From contig NC_133911.1 of assembly GCF_964199755.1 (NCBI RefSeq), positions 5,111,001-5,175,000 on the forward strand: a stretch of DNA of 64,000 bases, given 5' to 3'. Positions 10,032 through 23,873 of this stretch are shown piece by piece. Every line of letters begins with the position of its first letter. Position 1 is the first letter of the stretch. This stretch comes from Larus michahellis (lineage: Eukaryota > Chordata > Aves > Charadriiformes > Laridae). The position numbers were made by a program, and so were the translations under genes. A model generated the notes under the pieces. That model saw only the letters and a program-made list of their open reading frames with translations. It had not been told where the DNA came from and made no database searches.

Positions 10032-13000
10032 GCTTTCCCTGCAATGTCCTTCTTTGCTGAAGAGTTTTGAGACAGGGCTTTTGCTGCAGTGCATCAAAGA
10101 GCGGGTGACTTGCCAGCAAACCACAAATTGTTCTCTCCTCTTCACTTCCCCCCATCTACCCAAGGCACACTGGCTCATACTTGGTAATCGGACACGGAAT
10201 GACTGCCCAGCCTGTCTGTAGGACTGAGCCTTCAAGGAGGAGCAGGTCTTATTTGCACTAAACCTCCTGTAAACTCCTCCAGGTGTACTCGAGGATCCTG
10301 CTCAGTTTCACCCTGTGCCGGAACCACGTTTATACAGTTTCTCTGCAGACCGCTTTTGCCTCTGCCCCGCGCCATGCCGACTTTACCAGCTCTATAGGCA
10401 AGGCAGCCTCGAGCGCGGAATATTTCCTGGACTGGGACTGCAACCCAGTGTCCCAACTTGCAAGCTTTTCCACAGTCCAGGTTAATTGCGAGAGAGGCTT
10501 CAGTAACCAGTTTCCTCCTGCCCTTCCGTGCGGTGATATTTGCTCCAGGGCCCTCTTTGCCCAGAGAGCTCAGATGCTGCTCTCTGAAGCACGGCAGGCG
10601 CTCTCGAGCACTTCTGCAAACCACACTCAGGAGCCAGGGTAACATCACACGTTCTGCCACTGACAGTGCTGCTGCATTAGCACAACAATGACTTCAGCCC
10701 CAAAAAAGTATGTTCTTTACTGTATGTAAAGGTACGCTCGCTCGGGAATCCCCTGGGAAAAGGGGTGTGTGGGGAAGCATTTCACAGCCTGGGAGCTCCA
10801 TGGGAGCCAAAACACAGCACCTTTTGAGGGATGACCTCAACCAGCAGCTTCCTCTCCCACTATCCCCTTCCTGTGACAGTGACCTTCGAAGTTGAAAACG
10901 GCCCTCCACATAATTTCCCGTTGTTTAATCAACTAGTACGTAATCAGTCAACTCTCCACCTTTTTTGAACGACAGGGCTGGCAAAGGACTTATGACTGAT
11001 GCTAAGTTACAATCCACTGATATTTTAAAGCTAAAAATTTCACCAACAATTCAAGGTCAACCGCTAGTTCAAGGACATTTCCATGCTTCGCTTGAATATA
11101 ATAGACTCTTGTCTGTGAGATTTCTGGGGCAGGGACCTTATTTTGTTTTCACAGGATTCAACACAACTTCTGCTGCTAAACCACGTGAAGGGCATCTTCG
11201 ATAAGCACATCCTCACTTAATTTCACTCTTTAAGACAATGCAAAGTACTTTCTATTTATCACAAGTAAGCTTTTAAAGTGAGGTAAGCTTTACCCTCCGT
11301 TTATAAATATGCAGTTATTTGCTGCAGAATGTTGACGCAAATTACAACCCATTTAGATTTGCCAAATTTTAGTTGTTCTTCACTCAGCAGTAGGGACTCT
11401 CCCTTCTCAAAAGATCAGTTGTCTGAAAAGCAGGGGAAAGGCACAAGAAGGGTAGCCGAAAGGCAACCCCGCTGCAGCCCAGCTTTCCCAGCATAATTAG
11501 AAATTCTAAAGGCTGAGCTGGAAAAATTACAACTTAAGGACATTTATGCCCAGGCATAGAGGTAGGAAAAAAAAACCCATTAAGATTCCTGGCACATGGG
11601 AATCTTTGTGTTCACGTGTCAGACAGGGATAGGCAGAAAGCAATTTACAGCAGCTAGTAAGGCTTTTTAATACACTGGTGCATCACATCGCACGACCCAG
11701 CCAGCCAACAACTTCCCCCAGCCCTCACGCTCCTCATCACTCCGGGTTCCGCAGTGAAAGAGTCAAGCGGAAGAATCTGCAGAGGTTTTGCAAGCAGCAG
11801 CCTCTCTCCCTTGCCCCAATCCAAATGCTTCGGGCCTGGGTGAAAATGGGCAAAACTATTAAATGCTTGACATTATTCAGGAAGGGAAAGCATATATTCC
11901 CGCTTCCTCACTGGAGGGGGCATTACCAACGACCCTTCAGTCGGGGTCCAGTAGCAATTTTTACATTCCTCTTTGTTTAAGGGACCCTTCCTCACATCAC
12001 TTCTGCATTTTTTCACTCATAAAACCAGACCTTTTGGAATAAAGAAACTTATGAGTTTGCTGCAGTGGTAGGTAATACCGGTAGAGTACGTCATTTGTGG
12101 GGCGGGGGAGCACATATTAGCTCGGAAAAAAGCTATATTCCCACAGCTTAGCATGCAGCCTGCTGTTGCGGTACACTACATTTGCCTTAGCAGCACAGAA
12201 GGCGAGAGTTAAAACAAACTGTAGACATATCCAAATACTTAAAGGATGTGTGCCTTTCGCAGCAGGCAGAGTACCCATCACCTTCGCCAAAAATCAATGC
12301 TGTCATTTGATTTAAGTCCCCCTCATTAAACATGTGGTGGAACAGAGTCATCTGAGACTCTGGTAGTAGTGCTGGATATAACCACAAAGAATTTGGTATG
12401 GCATCTCTCTGTGCAAGCTCATGAGCCCCAATAGCAGGCACTAGGAATAAACCTGACATTTTATAAAGCTAGTACTTTCTCACGACACCTTACTCTTGTA
12501 AGAAAAGACTCTAGCAGGAGCAAATACCCCAGGCAGCCCAAAATGCTACAAATCACTCTAAAATCAATATGGCAGCCAAGAAAAGATCACTGCTTTCCAG
12601 ATCAGAGACCGGCATCACAAGAAGAAATCAGCTAAAATATGGTCTTTCAGCCACAGCAAAGTCTAGATTTCAGAGGCACCAAATCTACGAACTCAGGCTT
12701 TTCAGTACACTGGCTTATGTTAAATTCACACTGTCTGGGTATCTATCATGTTGGATGGCTGTAAGCATAGCACAGAAGTTTAAGGTGGTACAGGAGGTGC
12801 TACAAACTCCAGCTAAGATTTAACGTGCACTGAGGATGCCTCCCCAGGTGCGCAAAGCAAGAACCGCTCGGGCAGCATAGGATGTGAGAGGATAGACAAC
12901 AAAGTACATCCTCCCTCCCCAACCCTCGCACTGGTGTTATTTTGTCTTTTGCAACTTTTCCTCCCATTGCTCAGCACTGAAGGGTTCTTTGCCCTTAATT

Positions 13001-14860
13001 TCCTGATAGTAGCGTGTATTCGGTTATACTTCACCTGAATAGATTACCAGTATGATGACACTTCAGTACACACACTGCTGTTTGAAATGCACAAGTCTGG
13101 TATTTGGCTCATTTTTGGCCTCTATAATCATTCTTATTTTGTATATGTGGTGGACAGTCATCTTTCCAGGTTTTCAAGGAGACATGAAGGGAAGCCTTTC
13201 AAGAGGGGAATCCCAGCAGATGTAGCTGCTCTCCTGCAGTTCCCATGCTTTCACCACTTGTCTCACGTTTGGTGAAGTCTGTTCTTCTGTTCAATTTTAG
13301 AGCAGTAGGTTTTTTTGTTAAGGCAGAGACCAATATGCCTTTACGCTGATTACCCTTCCATAATGCCCATATGCTGGAACACCCCGTCACATTCGTTATC
13401 CCGTGGTGATTTACATCAAGCCTGGTGTTAGCTCAGTTACTTTTATTTTGTTCCCATTCTAGCGATTAGAGTGGCTCTGCATAAATGCCACAAACTTATG
13501 TGTAAGTACTTCTCTTTGCTCATTAACATGATGAGGCAAGGAAAACAGAAGTAACATAGTATCAGTGGGCTGCATAAAGTCCACATCACAACCATGTGAG
13601 TTTCAGTTACTTTAACTTGTTATTTACATCATGCAAAATTCACAGTTTCATCCTTACATTTATGACTCTCCTTGTGTCTTCAAGACTTGGGGCCAGAGAT
13701 CTCTGATGGAAGATCTGAAAGTTTAACGGAATTTCAAAGAACGACTTTGCGCTTGAGGCTGCCTAGGGGCTCGCCTCTACCACCAGCTTGCATTGTGTGA
13801 CCTTGAGAGATCAAGCTTTGGTCCCAGCTCCCCTCCTCGGTGAGGAGGATAACACTTACCTTTCCCACAGCTCTGACTGACTTTTTTTAGTCCTTGTGCG
13901 ATAAAAAAGCCACCACAATTACAGATCTAATCAATGCAAACGTACACTACTACTCTCAAATAAAGTTGCAGACACAAGTAATTGCCTCAGTGGGGACCAG
14001 AACGCTTCCTGGTGTCAAGAGACATCACTAAAAGAGGGAAGTCAAATATTTAGTCATTTCAGACACTGCTAATGTCACCCAGCATCAACTCCGCAGCAGC
14101 AGCAAGGATCTAACTTGGTATGTGCTGTAACAGCTGACTGCTGAGCACCTTCCAGTCCCTCGCCCCCAGACACATAATATGAAATCCAGATCTACAGGGA
14201 TTTCAGCACAGCTGACTTGACTGTTATTTCAACAGAATTGATAATTGCTCAACCTGCATTTTTCCCCTTGCCCCATTCATTCATACAGTTACCAAGACTC
14301 TGGAATTGGTAAGAAGCTACATTTCAATTAATATCAATATTTTTATACTAGGAAAATGGAAGTTGCTACCAGACATTTCTGTCCAAAGTGATTTTTTTTT
14401 CTCCTCTAGAGTTAAAAATTCAGTCCTCATGCCATTAACAAACTGTGTGCAGACCGCACGTTTCTCCAGAAAGCGCAAGTTAAAATTCCGCAGAAAAAGG
14501 TTGTGCTAACACATTTCCAATGCAAATTCAACTTTTGAGGGCTGTCAAAAGTAATTAATGCGTGGAGGTCATGAGACCACTTTTCTTAGATTGGTAAAGC
14601 ACACTTTTTAAGCTCAGCTCAGCAGACACAAGCACACAAGGACACGGTCTTTTGGGAGAAAGGTGCTGAAGCTGAGGTCTGAGTCTGGACATTTCAGGAT
14701 TTTAACTGATTGCTTTAAAAAAAAAATAATAATCAGAGATAAAGGCAAGTCAGTTGGGGCTGCAGAACCCCCGATTCCAGCTGGCAGCTCGGGAGAGCTC
14801 AGGAGGAGCAGGAAAAGTGGAATCCCTGGCTAAGGCTGCTGCTTTGCAGATCACTTGAAG
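10032..14860. other. intergenic sequence, no gene recognised
   Basis: No convincing exon, RNA gene or interspersed repeat was recognised. Isolated donor-like motifs on the minus strand (for example near 13855) occur at about the frequency expected by chance. Confidence 0.5.
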
Positions 14861-14869
14861 GAGAAAAGC

Positions 14870-15130
14870 TCTGGCACTACTGCACTCTTAAAGCTGCAGC
14901 GTCCGATTCCTCCTTCGCCCTCCCGCACCCGCCGCACAGCCCCCGGGTGCTCCGGGGGGGTGACAAGGAGCGAGAGGGGGGAGACAAGGCGAGAAGTGGC
15001 CAGGGAGGGGGAAAGGAGGGGAGATGGAGGAAGTTCCCTGGGCTGAGGTACTGCACCAGCGGCAAGGCAGCGTCCTGATGCGCTCCCGCAAAGGCTCTGC
15101 AGCGGAGCACAGGGCTCGGACTGCAGCACA
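14870..15130. promoter_or_regulatory. small GC-rich patch, possible promoter or enhancer
   Basis: A locally GC-rich and modestly CpG-rich stretch stands between AT-richer flanks. It includes a purine-rich run at about 14955-15030 (GAGCGAGAGGGGGGAGAC and following). Overlapping open frames on both strands are a by-product of base composition. There is no TATA box, recognisable exon or known protein. It could be a minor promoter for a noncoding transcript, or simply a GC-rich island. Confidence 0.3.
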
Positions 15131-15231
15131 ACTGCACCAGCCCAAAGGCAGTAAAAACCCACCACCTGCTCGGAAAATCCGCAGCAAGCGCAAAACCAGA
15201 GCTCCTGACAAGTAATTTTAGTGGGTTTCAT

Positions 15232-18200
15232 TCTGGTTTGGGTGGTTTGGGTTTTTTTGTTGTTTTAAAAAAGCAGATTTAAAAAAAAAAAAGAGACTTC
15301 ACTGATTCAGCCTCCCTCATACTGGTCCCAAGGAGAATTAAAAAGGCAGAAAGGCAACAAACTGAACAAAGTTAAATCAGCAAGCATACACCAGAAGTTG
15401 GACGTTTTAATCTTTTATCAATTATAAGAGACAACCCTGCAGGAGGAAAGACCACAGCCTCTTTAAAATGCCTCCGTTCCTTAAAGAGCATGCAAGAAAA
15501 AGACCTTCCATTAAGCCCGGTTAGGAAACCCTCCCTCCCTCCCAAGTTCTCTCTGCTTACCCCAAATCCACTCTGTAGAGCTCTGCTTTCTCAGAGATGG
15601 AGCGTCGTCTAGAGCAGCAAAAGTTGCAGACTGCTTCTCCTGAGAGGGAGGCAGGACCTGGCATAAGTAGTGTCAGACGGGTCCTTGCACTGAAGTGATG
15701 CCGGGAGAGCCCAGAGCTGCTCAGACAAGCAAAGAAAAAAAAAATAAAAAAGGGAGGGAGGGGGAGTTAAAAAGTCTTAAATCCCTGACACTGCAAGAAC
15801 CCTGATCCTATAGGATTGTGTCTAAAAAGCAAGCGCTCGCTGTACAGCCGTATTTCCTGACAAGGTGGAGACTGAGCCCTTTGATTGCCTGCTGGGTTTT
15901 CTCACCTGGTGATGTGGCTCTTGCAAGAGCTAAAATGAAGAGCAAATCAGACACCTGCAGAAGCCTCTCAAACATACTCTGCTCCCACCTGAGCTAGTCG
16001 AAATTCAGGGTGCAGGCTGGAACTTATTCAGAAGTCAGCAGTGGCTGCTCAGGCAAACAGAAGCCAGAAAGATGCAGGGAGAGGGCTCTTTAACTTTGAT
16101 CGCTAAGGATGAAAAAGTGACAAAAGGACAGGGAGAAGCCTCATTCTCCACAGTATCACTAACACCGGTTTTAACCATATCAAGAATTCAGACAGAAGCT
16201 GCAGGTATAAATATTAAACTTAACAAGAAAAAACTTACACCTTCTACAAACGTTTAGCAGGTCCAATTTTTTTCATGACACACAGAGCAGCGTAAAGCCT
16301 GATCCCAAGGTCTATCCCTAACTTCAGCAAAGCTGCAATGTTTTGAACCAGCTCAGGCCTAGGAAAGCTTTTTGCCCCGCATACATTTAATTCCTGCCTC
16401 TTACTGGTTTCACAGAATGTACAATTTATCCTTCAACTATTCTATTGATTAAACCATTGGAAGGCTACGGCTAATGAAGCTGGGTAGACCCCTGTATTTC
16501 ATGATGGATTCAGCCCCTATTTTCATGGCAGAGAGATTCAATGAGCATAGAGGCAACATACACCAGGCCACTTTCCTTCCATTTCACCGAAGTGAGGTTC
16601 AGCACTACAGAACAAAAGAACTCGTGTCCAGAGAAGAGACTTCACCTTGCCTCCTAGAGTCACCAGTTACTCATGATTTCTGGTTCTGTTAGTCTAGCAC
16701 CAAGTGCTAAGTGAGACTGAGGAAGGGGAAACCAGCTTAAGCTCAAGGTTATTGAAGGATATTGCCAGGGGGACAACTGAACCGGGCAGTGTTTAAAGTA
16801 TGTGGGCAAGAGCTCTACAGCAAGCTGGCTCGGGAACCAACAGTTGCAGAGTGATAGTTTTGAAACATGTTAATTTTTCATCCACATACTCCAATGCACC
16901 ATAGCAAAGTGCCAAGTGTACATCAGGGTCAATCTAAATTTATTATTGCCTTTCGGTACCACCCTTGAAAGCTTTTAGATCAAGTGAAAACAATGAAGCT
17001 TCAGATATGCTGATTATCTGCATCCAAAAGAGTCCTGGCAGTGACTGGAAAGCCTTTCCTTCCTTTTCACCTTCATTGCTTTTCCATTTGGAGATTAATT
17101 TTTTTTGACTGGACCACTTGTACCTGCCTGGCAGTTGCAGAACCCAAACACACAGGGTACCTGTTTTCTGCCAGGAGAGATGGAGTACGTGCAGATGAAG
17201 ATCTGCATCCAGCACACCCGTCACTGCCACCCTCTCAGAGGTCTAGCCTAGGATTCAGGGGACTGGGTCAGTTTTTACTTCTTTATACCTGTTGCAGAAG
17301 CCGGCATACTCAATTCTGCTGGTTTTATACCACCACAGAAGAGCACAGAGGGACAAAGCTGTGTGTTCAGCTTTGATCGCTTTGCTTGCTACGGGTGTTG
17401 TAGTGCTGCAGCTACTGCCTGGCAGAGTTGGCATTAACAGGCAGGATAGTCTCAGTGTGAGAAACCCCACCACCTCCACAGGCCTTCGGCAACCTGGAAT
17501 TAGGCTAAAACCAGCAGCAAGAAGAGACTCCCCTGAACGTCAAAATTCTTAACTGAAGTCTTACACATCTTTGCCAAGGCTTTGAAAACATTGATTTACT
17601 GAAGTGTTTCACAATATTTCAGGGCTACTCACTCTACAAACCAGAAACATACAGTTAATCTGAGTTAAAGATGAGGAAAAGCACCACTTTAATGAAACAA
17701 AGCTCCAGCGCACAGCCTGTGTGCAATATGCCAGGGAATGCACTGAACGCCACGTACCTCCCCAAACCCTGCACCAATTTGCTGCTGCACCACAGCCCGT
17801 TAATAGTAACATGGTTATGCATTTTGGTGCATTTCGCTTTGTTATGATGAAGGATTTTGTTTTTCAGCTTTACCAATCAGTCTAATCTTAATGTGGCATT
17901 GAGATAATAAGGGCAGAGGGATATCTTTTCAACTTTGCTTTCCCACTCAGCTGTCAGAGGCTCAGAGAAAACCTTTGACTTTCCTCAGCTGTGTTCATGC
18001 AGTTCAGCTGCTCTGGAGTGCAGCAGCCCCGGGCTGATCAGCTTTCTGACATGGGAGTGCCACACAGCTCTGCTGCGGTATTATGCCATCAGGTAACTGC
18101 CTAGGCTACTATTTATGTTAGAACATAAAGGTGGTTGGTAGATAGTGCTTTTGCTTTTATTAGAGTTTCCAAAACTTCTCAGATAGAAGAAATAACCCAC

Positions 18201-21200
18201 TGCAATGGTTAAACCTGCATCAACTCAATGCGAAATCAATATAAAGTTGGACGCTGGCATTCAGTGTTGCACTGTCCACTCAGAATGATAAAAACCTTGG
18301 ACTGCCAATGCAAAAGTCAAAGCAGCAGCTAAAATATTTCTAGACTAAGAAATCTCCATGTATTTGAAGGTTTCTTCCCACAAGTCTGCTATTTATATAC
18401 TATCAATTTTTTGTTGTTTTTTAAATCTGGGACAGTATGTCAGATACCAATTAGTCAGGAAACTGATTACCAGCACAACAATATCCATTGTTAGTTTCAG
18501 TTCAGTGTGTCAGTCTTCATCAATCAATATTTACCTAAGATTCAGTAACTATTAAACTCTTATCAAGTACATTTCGGGGAACTTCAGGTAGCTCAGTGAT
18601 TACAGTCCTTCCTACGTGCCTATCTTCTGTCCACCTTTTACATCACAAGCCAAGAAAAGTCATTTCTTACTTACCCAGCCCCAAAGAGTTTGGAGCAAGG
18701 CAGCATTGTTCGGCAGACAGAGGATGCCACAGTATAGCTAAGCTTTCAAGGGCCTGCAGTTTCAGTTCCTGAGTGCTCCAGAAGCTGGCAGAGCCCAAGA
18801 GACAGCAACGCAACAGGTTGTGTTGAAGCCTTGTGCTTCTTTCTGCAGTAAATTAACCAATTATGACACAGATTCAAAACTGCTGAAGCTCTGGATCAGC
18901 TTGGATCCCACTGAGATCAGTTCATGTTAGAGAACAAACAAGGAAAAATGATTACTCTTAACACCAAAGGCAGAGGAGGCAATCACTTCATCAGTAGAAG
19001 CTACCTTTGCTTATCTTGAGCAAACGGATTTTAGTCCATCTCTACATATTATGTCTACAATAATGGTAATCAGTAGTTGCTTTATGATTTTATTTCTCAG
19101 ATAGGTACAACTTACTCTTAGTTAATGCGCAAGGGGGTCCTCAAGAGCCACAAGTAATGTCTTCGGCTACCAAAAGCTAAGCAAAACTGCTTAGCTTCCT
19201 TTGTCCTCACGCACAAGAGGAAGTCAATATTTCTCTACATCACAATGACTAAACAGTATGCTTAGCCTATAACTCCCATTTCCTTCCTCGTTTAGCCCAA
19301 GACTGAACAGGGGACTGAAGGCAGCTTGTCCCAGTGCAAGAATTCCTGGGGAAGATGCCAGCACTTTATCTTTAATCTGCTGATCAAGCTGATGAGAGCA
19401 TCACTTTGTTAGAACAAAAGGCAGAAAGAAGGCACAGCTTACTTGATTGATCACTTCTCTTTTGATTTAGGTAGAGTACTTGGTGAAGATCAGCTCTCCT
19501 GCTCCTCCCCACACACTTTCCCACCCCAACCCCTTTCCCCTTGTCACTGCTTTTATAGCGAATGTGTGCTGCAGCTGCATCCTGGTTGCTGAGGGATGGC
19601 AGACTGCATCATTACTGCAGCAGTGCTGCTGAAGGACTCATCTAGTCTTGGTGACAGAACTTTACAGTGAGGCTGTAAGTCATGTTTCAGTCCCATGCCC
19701 GGTGGGGGATAGCAGCCGAGAGGTAATTGAATTAGCTAGTAATGCCATTCACTCCAGCTGCACAGCAAGGCAGCTGTGTTAAGACACTTCCCTGCCCCAC
19801 ACAAGCCGCACACCTGCAAGGCATTCACCGACACGACTTCTACAGATTAAGCGCTACAGTTTAGAAAAGAAAGTCAACAAACAATAGAAACAAAAGCTCG
19901 TAAGAGGCAGCATTGCTCTAATACTCTCTCACCTTGGAGAGTCTCAGCTTTACTTTGATGCTAAGCTCCTTAAGAGCCAAGCTGTCCAGAGAGAACACCA
20001 GAGCACTCGTGCCTGGGGAACATCACCTGCCATTGCTACAACAGGGCTCCTGTGGCGATCAGCTTTCCAGCCTCTAAACATAGTTTGTCAGGATGTCCAG
20101 AGATGGCATTGTTTGACACCAAACTGGCATAAGTATTTAAATCTAAACTTCTTGAACTGGATTGGAGAATTTCCTCTCTTGGGCCCATTCAAGTGAGCAT
20201 GCTTAACCACAAAGCAACTTCAAGCACAACTGCAGCTCCAGAATTCATCAAGTAGCTCAGTCATTGACTTGCCCCAGTAGCCAGAACAAAGCCCCTCTTT
20301 CTTACTTTCTCCCACACCAGTTTAAGAACTTGCTGTTATGATTTTTACAGTCTGGTTTTCCAGAAGCCACAAGACAGTAATTTTATTTTCTACTAATCCC
20401 AGCTGCTGTACAGCTGCTCCTTATTGCTTCACAGCAGAAGTGAACAGCCTTACTCAAAGTCATGTGAACTTGATAGTCTAGAACTTCAGAGCTTTCCTGG
20501 AAGCTCGTCAGCACAGCGACAGACCAAGCTCCACCAGGCTCTGCAGCAGCATAATGAAGCTGGGCTCCCAACTCATGAGACAACACACAAAAGCTGAGGA
20601 ATGATAAAGCATCCACAGAAATTACTCCATCATTTACAGCCACATCTATAGATCATTGGCAGCAGATCCCTTTGCAGAGACTAATAAACTTGGCAGATAG
20701 CAGGCAAGCTTCCTCTAGATTACTTCAACAAGAGCTTGCTACACTGAAGCACACCTTACCTCTTCAGAGCAGTACAAACCACATCCTGGCTCAGTCTCAC
20801 CTCTCCGTGCCTCCAGACTAGTCTGTGAATGCAACACCAAAGGGCAACAAACTCCCACTACATCAAACTCACTTTTTATATTGTTTTTCCCAGTCCTAAC
20901 TAAAGAACTACTTGCTATGGAAGAGCTTTCAATTGCTATGCCAAAACACAGCCTTTACCCAGGATTTATAGGCTGGAGCCTCTCAACTGGTAAGCTGCTC
21001 TCTCCAGCTCAATAATTCCTCCTCTGAAACACCATCTTCAAATACCAACTAGAACAGCTCTTCTTCCTACAGAGCTTTTATTTGCCTGTAGAACATGTGG
21101 CTCCTTAATGCCCCTTCCCTTGCTAACTGCCTTTTATTCCTTCATTGGCATCACATGTCTCATCGGTCACACTGGACCTATTTCCCTTAAAGGAGCACAC

Positions 21201-23362
21201 AACTGAGTCAGCCTGAAAACGCACCGGCAAGAGCAGGCTCCTTCTGACAAAAGCACATTCTGATCCAAACCATCATCCTGATAAAATCTTACTTGCCCCA
21301 AATTACGAGATGTTAGAGCTCCTTAATGAAACAGCGGAGATATTTTTAACATGGTCAAAAAACCTATTTTATCTTCTGACCTTCAACTCAGAAATAGCTG
21401 CACCATTTTTTTTCAGAGACTTCCAAAAACTGACTGCACAGGGTGAAACCCCCCTACAATTTCAGCCTCAATATTTAGTTTGGCATCATACAACTAGCTG
21501 AAAACATGGTCTCTCAACAGAAGATGTTAAACAACTGCTGCTACTCCCAACTTCCAGCTCTATCTATAATAATAACAGGCTCAAGTGACCAGGGCCTCAG
21601 CTGTTCATCTCATTCAGTGTGCCAGAACTATGCAGCAGGGAGATTTGCACTTTAATCATTTCTGCTAAAGTAGATGGCAAACCCCCTTTTTCTTCCAGAA
21701 CAGAAAACAGACTGTAAAAGGGAACTCCCACTTACCTCTTCTCACAGTCTGCTGTACCCAAACAGACCCAGATTAGCTGTAAGCGCTAAAAAAGCTTTGT
21801 CATCGGGTCATTAATGGGTTAAATACATAGCTATGGGATATAGCACTGATTCCCCTAAGCTTCTTGCTAAACGTACTGTGTAAGGGGAGATCTCTGGAGC
21901 TGGATTATTTGTCCAGCTGGCTCTTTCAGATGAGTTATTTACCCCCTCACCAAGTTTAATTTGTTAAATTTCATCACTTGAGTTATGTGTGTGATCTCCC
22001 CTCTGCTGGGTTTCAGAAATAGGGCCACTGTTGGGGGCATTCAGACTTTACCCAGTCCAAAGCTGCGCTGGTAACATGGTCGGAATCATAAAACGATGTG
22101 TAACGTGAAGCAGGGTAGAATGCAGCCTCCCTCGTCCCTCGTTTGGCCCCGTATCTTGCAGACAAACCTAGGTGCTAACACTCTGTGTCACTCGGACACC
22201 TTTGCGATGCCATGAAGGGTCTTTTTGAGACCAGGCACACATGCTGATGGGAGAACCTCCAGAACAGGTTGGTGAAGAAGGGTACGGCATCAAGAAATTA
22301 TGCTGTAAATATAAATTATATTACAAATATAACGTAAGGCTTGTCTTATATATGTCTTCTATATCATGTCATTGCTAGATTACTGACCTGAGCAGCAACT
22401 ACCCCAGTTCTCAGCTGAATCTCGGCTGAACTGAATCTCTCACCAGTTCTCACCACAACCAGCCCTATTCTCAGCTCTGCCAACGTGACTCAGTTTCTCC
22501 ACCTGCAAAGTAGCTGTGGTGAAGCATTTCTACTTGTGTAAAATAATTTGAGACCTTTGAGTGAGAAAAACAATAGGGGTGGTGTTTAGTCGTACCATAT
22601 AATGTAATGCCATTTATTATGGGATACAGTTATAGCTAGTTAACTGCATAAGTCTGCTTTACAACTCCTTGCTATTGCCATACAAGTCATGATTTGCAAA
22701 CCCACAGCGTTTTCTGAAGTCTAAGATGGTATCTGTGAAGTCTGGCTGGCCAGGGCTCTTAACAAAGGAGTTTTTAATATTCATTTTAGTTTTATGTGTT
22801 GCTCTATGGGGAGCTGGTGGAATCCATAATTAGAGCCCTGACGCAGAAGTGAGCCCAATGCTAGCAGAGACCCTGAGTCTGACTACAGCCTGCTTAGATC
22901 TTAGACCCAGCAACTGTGAAGATTTCCATAAATTAATGTACTTAGTGGAGCCAACTATGGAAATGATACCTATGGCATTGCTCCCCCCAGTGAATCTGAA
23001 GACGACAGCTGAGCTCCAGTCAAAGTTTTACATCGTAGCAGCACATTTTATAAGGGTGCTCTGCCCTGTGCATTCTTGGGCCAAGGGGCAGTGCAGGCAT
23101 TTGTGGAGTTTTGCTTCTCTTCTGTCTGCCTCATCATTCCACCTGCCTTCCCAAAACTCTATGTGTCTAAAAGCACTGTCAAACTGAACTGAAATGCGCG
23201 CCAGGAGGTTCCCAAGGTACTTCCTTTGTTTAGAAACATAGGACTGGAGTTGTGAATGCACATGTGTAGTTAGAAGGTAGTGTGCTGGTGTCACGGTAAC
23301 TTCAGGACACAGGGCAATGCAAGGTCTATAGGCAAATATACCATCATCACCACAACAACCCC
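15232..23362. other. intergenic sequence upstream of H6PD, A+C-biased in places
   Basis: No coding exon was recognised. Sampled segments are biased to A and C on the + strand: 21001-21060 has A20 C21 G4 T15, and 20701-20760 has A18 C19 G9 T14. The reverse bias is seen in the presumed SPSB1 intron at the right of the window. Short A-rich runs near 15279-15290 and 15730-15750 are simple sequence. GPR157, which in human lies beyond MIR34A, was looked for on the minus strand and not found. Confidence 0.5.
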
Positions 23363-23402
23363 TATATATATACATATATATATATGTGTGTGTGTGTGTG
23401 TA
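23363..23402. repeat. (TA)n(TG)n microsatellite
   Basis: An alternating TA tract with one C interruption (23363-23385) runs directly into eight TG units (23385-23400). It lies a few hundred bases upstream of the H6PD CpG island. Confidence 0.9.
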
Positions 23403-23769
23403 TAAAAATTAGACTAGCCAATGCAACCAGGGAAAATAAAGAATTTTTCTTTTGGTTCCTGAAACTCCTGGCCTCAGTAGAGGTTTTGGTCCCGTGGTGC
23501 ATTATGAACCTCTCCAGCCCAAACGCGCTACAAGTGAAGGCACCATATGCCCACCCACGTGGACATGCATGATGCAACCCCCAGGTGTCGAAAGGGTGCA
23601 AGCCTCGGTGCCCAGGGCACAGTCACCGCGCCGGTGCTGAGCTGGGGCTGGGCAAGGCTGGCTTGCCCCACAAGTAGAAGGGCCTGCGTCCCCAGACCCC
23701 GCCTTAGCCCTGCGATTTTCAACCCTCCCGATCGCCGCTACCCGGCGAGAGCCGACGCGAACCGCAGAG

Positions 23770-23873
23770 TCTCTCGGCAGTGGGCGGAGCGCTCGGGCGG
23801 GCGGGGCGCTGTGCCGGGCCCGCCCGCAGCCGCCGCCGCCGCCGCCGCCGCCCCAGTGGCGGGTGGGAGGGAG
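23770..23873 (+). other. H6PD: H6PD noncoding exon 1 (5' UTR), start approximate
   Basis: The 3' end is set by the donor GGGAG|GTGAGTG, intron starting at 23874. The start is inferred to lie within the GC-box region and could shift by 100 bases or more. Human H6PD likewise has a noncoding first exon, with translation starting in exon 2. A (CCG)7 run lies within the exon. Other donors within the island cannot be excluded. Confidence 0.5.
23830..23852 (+). repeat. (CCG)7 trinucleotide repeat in the H6PD 5' UTR
   Basis: Seven uninterrupted CCG units plus CC lie about 20 bases upstream of the exon 1 donor, within the predicted transcribed leader. Such runs are often length-polymorphic. Confidence 0.9.

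Noticed and set aside
9721-10221. 166-codon + strand open frame spanning the poly-C tract
   Set aside because: It includes a homopolymer read as prolines, has no domain, and overlaps equally long frames on the other strand.
1-23700. miR-34a hairpin or GPR157 exons within the window
   Set aside because: The mature miR-34a sequence and its complement were looked for by eye and not found. No minus-strand frame resembles GPR157. Both are expected to the left of this window.
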